DNA of 48,848 bases, from the NCBI RefSeq assembly GCF_015223435.1, contig NZ_VHKO01000018.1:1-48848 (forward strand), given 5' to 3'. Shown here one piece after another: positions 44,801 to 48,848 of this stretch; position 1 is the stretch's first letter; every line of letters begins with the position of its first letter. The notes under the pieces are model-generated. The model saw only the letters and a program-made list of their open reading frames with translations. It made no database searches and had not been told where the DNA came from. A program made the translations under genes and the position numbers. The stretch is from Vibrio hibernica. Its GTDB lineage: Bacteria > Pseudomonadota > Gammaproteobacteria > Enterobacterales > Vibrionaceae.

Positions 44801-45781
44801 ATGCACCAAGGACGGTTTGCATTTATTCTTTTGTGTGTTGCTTTACTGACAAGTGAACTTGCCTCCGCGACATCAATATCAAGAGAAGATGCACAACAAT
44901 GGTTGAAAGACTCTCAAGTTAGTGTTGTGGTCGATCAGTTATATGATAATGCAGCCAAAAACGATACAGAGAAGTTAGTATTGCGACTCGAATCCTTATC
45001 TATGCCAAACCAAGAGATCGCTCGTTATCTCTTATTAAAAAAATTAGAAGCCTCACAATTTGTTTTAAGTCCAGATATGGCAGCATTTGTTCTCTCTCAA
45101 ACTAAACATTCACCCGCCTATACGATTGAAGAGTCGGGGAATGGCTATCAAACAACGATCCCCGCTTTTAATTCTTCAGTTGTAGCGACTCGTTTAATGC
45201 GAGTGCGAAGCAAAACACAATCTAATTTGGATTTTATTTTATCTGTTGAAGAGCGTAATCTTGAGCTGCATCAATGGTTGCAAGGTTTCGATAGCCAAAT
45301 TAAGCAACGAGAGTCACTATTAATTTCCTCCATGGATAGCTTATCCCCGCAGGCTATATCGTATTTGGTTAATCAAATTGCAGGAGATAAAGTTATTCAA
45401 TGGCTGCCAACGTCGGCTGTGATGGTTAAATTGGCAGAAATTTCACAAGATCCTCGTATTTATCATTTGCTGTGGCGGATGAAAAGAGATGTAGAACTTG
45501 AAAGTGAAGTGAATAGACTGGCAGCTATTGGTGATGCTTTTTCAATACAGCAATTGGTTAATGCTGCGGACAATCCAGCATTAAAACCACTGGCCGTGAT
45601 GGAATTAGTTAAGATAAAACCGATGCCGATTGGATTAGAGCAATTTTTTGTTGCCCGATTAAATCAGGATAAAGATAGAGAAAGTTTGAGATCTCTATTA
45701 ATTGAAAATGGATATGGTCCTTGGTTGCAGCGGCTGGGCGTAAGTGGATTAATACCTAGGGGACCATCGTTGGTGAAATAA
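44801..45781 (+). CDS. Exported protein of unknown function
   Basis: A 326-residue protein with a Sec signal peptide: charged start (MHQGRF), hydrophobic core (AFILLCVALL) and a likely cleavage after ASA (residue 23). There is no lipobox and no later membrane helix, so a soluble periplasmic protein is expected. The mature part is mostly helical, with repeated short hydrophobic-polar stretches that could be HEAT- or TPR-like, but I cannot name a family. It is preceded by AAAGGACG and sits alone between the rho terminator and ubiD. Confidence 0.8.
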   Translation: MHQGRFAFILLCVALLTSELASATSISREDAQQWLKDSQVSVVVDQLYDNAAKNDTEKLVLRLESLSMPNQEIARYLLLKKLEASQFVLSPDMAAFVLSQTKHSPAYTIEESGNGYQTTIPAFNSSVVATRLMRVRSKTQSNLDFILSVEERNLELHQWLQGFDSQIKQRESLLISSMDSLSPQAISYLVNQIAGDKVIQWLPTSAVMVKLAEISQDPRIYHLLWRMKRDVELESEVNRLAAIGDAFSIQQLVNAADNPALKPLAVMELVKIKPMPIGLEQFFVARLNQDKDRESLRSLLIENGYGPWLQRLGVSGLIPRGPSLVK

Positions 45782-45880
45782 GATACAAGATTCAAGAATA
45801 ACAAAAAACAGCTTGCGGCGAGATAGTAAGTTTGAATCAGTATATAATGACAATTATTATCAATAACGAATAGAAGCATT

Positions 45881-47761
45881 ATGAGTTTTAAGGATTTACG
45901 CGACTTTCTTGCCCATTTAGAAAAGATCGGACAGCTCAAGCGTATAGATCACCCAATTGATCCCCATTATGAAATGACGGAAATCAGTGATCGTACGCTA
46001 CGTGCAGGTGGGCCTGCATTATTGTTTGAAAATCCTATTGGGTATGACATGCCGGTATTGACTAATTTATTTGGTACGGCAGAACGTGTGGCGATGGGGA
46101 TGGGGCGAAATGAAGTAAAAGAGCTGCGAGAAGTGGGAAAGTTGCTGGCTTATCTTAAAGAGCCAGAGCCACCTAAAGGTTTTAAAGATGCCCTCGATAA
46201 GCTGCCCGTATTTAAACAAGTGTTAAATATGCCAGTGAAACGCCTTCGTCGTGCCTCATGCCAAGATATTATTTTAAAGGGCGATGAAATCGATTTAGAT
46301 ACAATTCCTGTCATGAGCTGTTGGCCTGGTGATGTCGCCCCGTTACTAACTTGGGGATTAACCATAACCAAAGGGCCAAATAAGAATCGGCAGAATCTTG
46401 GTATTTATCGCCAACAAAAAATTAGCAAAAATAAAATCATTATGCGTTGGCTGGCTCACCGTGGTGGCGCGTTGGATATGAAAGATTGGATGGAAACCTA
46501 TCCAGGTAAACCGTTTCCTATTTCAGTTGCCTTTGGGGCAGATCCCGCGACTATCTTAGGCGCAGTAACCCCTGTCCCGGATTCATTATCTGAATATGCC
46601 TTTGCTGGGTTATTACGGGGTAGTAAAACGGAAGTCGTGAAATCTATTAGCAATGATCTTGACGTTCCAGCCAGTGCGGAAATTGTACTAGAAGGCTATA
46701 TCGATCCAAATGAATTTGCCGATGAAGGGCCTTACGGTGACCATACTGGGTATTTTAACGAAGTAGAAAAGCATCATGTTTTCACTATCACTCACTTAAC
46801 GATGCGTAAAAATGCTATTTACCACAGCACTTATACTGGCCGCCCGCCAGATGAACCTGCGGTATTAGGCGTTGCTTTGAATGAAGTATTTGTTCCTATT
46901 CTACAAAAACAATTTCCAGAGATTGAAGATTTTTATCTTCCACCTGAAGGTTGTTCATATCGAATGGCCGTTGTGAAAATGAAGAAGCAATATCCAGGTC
47001 ACGCTAAGCGCGTGATGATGGGGGTTTGGTCTTTTTTACGTCAATTTATGTATACCAAATTTGTTATCGTGTGTGATGGTGAGGTTGATATTCGCGATTG
47101 GTCAAGTATCACCCATGCCATGATTCTACATATGGATCCGGTGAGGGATACGACTTTAATTGACAATACACCAATAGATTCACTGGATTTTGCTTCGCCT
47201 GTTGTTGGTCTTGGCTCTAAGATGGGCTTAGATATAACCCAGAAATGGGCGGCAGAACTTGCTGTTTCAAATAATGAGAATTCACCGTTAAGTGGATCCG
47301 AATTAAAAGATGATCAAATCGCGGAGTTACATCGACAATTTCCTGAAGTATTGGATTTGTACTTTCCATGTGGTTCAGAACATTCGCAAATGATGATTAT
47401 AAGCATGGAGAAGGAAGGTGCTGGGCATAGCCGGCGTTTAATGATGGCGCTTTGGGAGTATCTAGAACCATTAATAGACATTCGCTTCATTATTATTTGC
47501 GATGGTGATGTAAATATTCAAGATTGGAATGATGTGATTTGGGCTGTAACGACAAGAATGGATCCGACAAGAGATACTTTAATGTTGAAAGAAAGGACTG
47601 AAAATCCTTCTATTCGTTCTAAGATGGGCTTAGATGCTACTAATAAATTGCCTGGTGAAGCACTAAGAGAGTGGGGAACGCCGATTAAAAAGGATCCCAC
47701 TATAGTTGAAAAAATTGATTCTATCTGGGAAACGTTAAATATTTTTCCAGACAATAAATAA
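45881..47761 (+). CDS. ubiD: 3-polyprenyl-4-hydroxybenzoate decarboxylase UbiD, C-terminally extended
   Basis: Prenylated-FMN-dependent decarboxylase of ubiquinone synthesis. Residues 1-450 align with the whole E. coli enzyme up to its end region: WGLTITKGP and [24 protein letters not shown], and [14 protein letters not shown] around the active site. At 626 residues it is about 130 longer than E. coli UbiD (497). The excess is a second, diverged copy of the C-terminal domain: residues 342-452 and 484-588 share QFPE, HxxRxMM, FxIxCDGxV, DW, MDPxRDT and SKMGLD. Followed after one base by a ferredoxin gene and then fre, so it is the first gene of a three-gene operon. The prFMN synthase ubiX is not in the window. 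Confidence 0.95.
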   Translation: MSFKDLRDFLAHLEKIGQLKRIDHPIDPHYEMTEISDRTLRAGGPALLFENPIGYDMPVLTNLFGTAERVAMGMGRNEVKELREVGKLLAYLKEPEPPKGFKDALDKLPVFKQVLNMPVKRLRRASCQDIILKGDEIDLDTIPVMSCWPGDVAPLLTWGLTITKGPNKNRQNLGIYRQQKISKNKIIMRWLAHRGGALDMKDWMETYPGKPFPISVAFGADPATILGAVTPVPDSLSEYAFAGLLRGSKTEVVKSISNDLDVPASAEIVLEGYIDPNEFADEGPYGDHTGYFNEVEKHHVFTITHLTMRKNAIYHSTYTGRPPDEPAVLGVALNEVFVPILQKQFPEIEDFYLPPEGCSYRMAVVKMKKQYPGHAKRVMMGVWSFLRQFMYTKFVIVCDGEVDIRDWSSITHAMILHMDPVRDTTLIDNTPIDSLDFASPVVGLGSKMGLDITQKWAAELAVSNNENSPLSGSELKDDQIAELHRQFPEVLDLYFPCGSEHSQMMIISMEKEGAGHSRRLMMALWEYLEPLIDIRFIIICDGDVNIQDWNDVIWAVTTRMDPTRDTLMLKERTENPSIRSKMGLDATNKLPGEALREWGTPIKKDPTIVEKIDSIWETLNIFPDNK

Positions 47762-47762
47762 A

Positions 47763-48032
47763 ATGTCTTATAAGGTTACGTTGCTCCCTAGCCAGCAAGA
47801 GTTTGATGTCTATAGCGATCAAACTATTCTTGAGGCGGCTGAACAATGTGGGATCTACATTCCTAGCCGCTGCCGAATTGGTGTGTGCACAACGTGCTTA
47901 TGTAAAAAAATCGAAGGAAATGTACTTTATTCTCTTGAGCCGATGCTTACACAAAAAGAGCATGCTCAAGGCTGGGTATTTCCATGTTTAGCTTATGCAA
48001 CAAGTCACTTAGTTTTATTATTTGATGAGTGA
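47763..48032 (+). CDS. 2Fe-2S ferredoxin, plant type
   Basis: An 89-residue electron carrier. The cluster ligands are Cys37, Cys42, Cys45 and Cys75, i.e. CxxxxCxxC followed by a distant cysteine, as in plant-type ferredoxins and the ferredoxin domain of oxygenase reductases. It is a stand-alone version, with no FAD/NAD domain attached. It lies one base after ubiD and 13 bases before fre, so it is embedded in that operon; Fre would supply the missing reductase half. Its partner is unknown. Length and motif are clear, the function in the operon is inference. Confidence 0.92.
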   Translation: MSYKVTLLPSQQEFDVYSDQTILEAAEQCGIYIPSRCRIGVCTTCLCKKIEGNVLYSLEPMLTQKEHAQGWVFPCLAYATSHLVLLFDE

Positions 48033-48045
48033 TCTAGAGGAAACT

Positions 48046-48759
48046 ATGACGATCAAATGTACAGTAAAATCGATAGAGCCATTAGCCCGCAATACTTATC
48101 GAATCCTTCTACACCCAGAAACCCCTGTGAATTACAAGGCAGGTCAATATTTGATGGTAGTGATGGGAGAGGAAGATAAGAGGCCATTTTCAATTGCAAG
48201 CAGTCCATGTCGGCATAATGGGGAGATAGAATTGCATATTGGCGCCGCTGAGCATAATGCATATGCGATAGAAGTCGTGGAAGCGATGAATCATGCTTAT
48301 GCCAATGACCAAGTAATTGAGGTTGATGTACCTCATGGTAGTGCTTGCTTACAGACAGAAACTACACGCTCGATATTATTAATCGCTGGTGGAACAGGCT
48401 TTAGCTATACCCGTTCAATTCTAGACCACTGTATCAGCCAGAAATTTTCTCAACCTATCTATTTATACTGGGGTGGAAAAGATAGTGAGCAGCTATATGC
48501 AATGAAAGAGCTTAACCAAATTGCTGAAGAGAATGAGAATGTACATTTTATTCCTGTGATTGAAGCGCAAGAAAATGGCTGGAATGGAAGAGAAGGTAAT
48601 GTTTTGGAAATAATAGAACAAGATTTCACATCATTAATTGATTTTGATATCTATATAGCTGGTCGTTTTGAAATGGCAGGTGTTGCAAGGACGCGTTTTG
48701 TTGACTTCAAACAAGCACAGAAAGAAAGAATGTTTGCTGATGCGTATGCTTTTATCTAG
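48046..48759 (+). CDS. fre: NAD(P)H-flavin reductase Fre (LuxG-like)
   Basis: Reduces free flavins with NADH or NADPH. Reduced flavin serves luciferase, ferric reduction and flavin-dependent enzymes, including prFMN supply. I take the ATG at 48046 ([13 protein letters not shown], 237 residues), with ribosome-binding site AGAGGA; a frame open from 48022 overlaps the ferredoxin gene. Flavin motif RPFSIAS (46-52) and the nicotinamide motif [14 protein letters not shown] are visible, then [10 protein letters not shown] near the end. Length matches Fre. It closes the operon, ahead of a terminator. Confidence 0.95.
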   Translation: MTIKCTVKSIEPLARNTYRILLHPETPVNYKAGQYLMVVMGEEDKRPFSIASSPCRHNGEIELHIGAAEHNAYAIEVVEAMNHAYANDQVIEVDVPHGSACLQTETTRSILLIAGGTGFSYTRSILDHCISQKFSQPIYLYWGGKDSEQLYAMKELNQIAEENENVHFIPVIEAQENGWNGREGNVLEIIEQDFTSLIDFDIYIAGRFEMAGVARTRFVDFKQAQKERMFADAYAFI

Positions 48760-48789
48760 TGATACGGGTCGAATAGATGATTAAAACAG

Positions 48790-48817
48790 CAAAAAGGAGT
48801 CTTGTTGCTCCTTTTTT
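48790..48817 (+). terminator. Intrinsic terminator after fre
   Basis: AAAAGGAG (48792-48799) pairs with CTCCTTTT (48808-48815), ending in a T-run, 31 bases after the fre stop. Confidence 0.88.
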
Positions 48818-48848
48818 CATCGAAGTTGAAATAAAGTAAAATAAATTG

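Noticed and set aside
45881..47761. UbiD extra length as a frameshift or fused neighbour
   Set aside because: The extra part is in frame, clearly homologous to the preceding domain, and the extreme C-terminus still matches the end of E. coli UbiD, so it is an internal duplication rather than a fusion.

Overview
The window is a stretch of a Vibrio-type (Vibrionaceae) main chromosome. Support for this comes from the gene order aroQ-accB-accC-yhdT-panF-prmA-dusB-fis, a CrbS-type acetate-switch sensor kinase, a thiamine operon with a long ThiE, and perfect parS sites (TGTTTCACGTGAAACA) beside the thi operon. The genes are almost all intact housekeeping genes. There is no prophage, insertion sequence, integron, CRISPR array, tRNA or rRNA. 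The species cannot be fixed from the sequence alone.

Layout. (1) 1-7.2 kb, minus strand: fatty-acid and translation block (aroQ, accBC, yhdT-panF, prmA, dusB, fis). (2) 7.5-15.5 kb, minus strand: acs (acetate activation), a DEDDh exonuclease, a cNMP/CBS/DUF294 signalling protein, and the MacAB efflux pair. (3) 15.8-21.3 kb, plus strand: an MFS transporter, the hybrid sensor kinase CrbS with a small partner ORF, and the fluoride channel CrcB. (4) 21.3-28.1 kb, plus strand: a TPP riboswitch followed by thiCEFSGH. An ERIC-type repeat sits between thiF and thiS, and two perfect parS sites lie in thiE and just after thiH. (5) 28.1-31.5 kb: an M24 aminopeptidase, a third (variant) parS, a small unknown protein and an EamA transporter. 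(6) 31.6-39.9 kb: rmuC, the ubiquinone genes ubiE-ubiJ-ubiB, the Tat translocase tatABC, tatD (minus strand) and hemB. (7) 39.9-48.8 kb: gppA and rhlB (minus strand), then trxA, rho, an exported unknown protein, and a ubiD-ferredoxin-fre operon.

How it fits together. The parS cluster marks a ParAB centromere-like region, so the window is probably origin-proximal. The acetate genes (acs with the DUF294/exonuclease pair) lie about 8 kb from crbS, the sensor known in vibrios to control acs. Ubiquinone synthesis is represented by ubiE/J/B and ubiD. Most transcription units end in clear intrinsic terminators, two of them bidirectional between convergent genes.

Most interesting points: the parS cluster, one site of which is written in thiE codons; the ERIC element that supplies the end of thiF; a UbiD with a tandemly duplicated C-terminal domain, in an operon with a 2Fe-2S ferredoxin and Fre; a terminator-like hairpin between tatB and tatC; and a legible ribosome-binding-site sequestering helix downstream of the TPP aptamer. 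I found no clear, wholly undescribed multi-gene system; the novelty here is in architecture and small unknown proteins.
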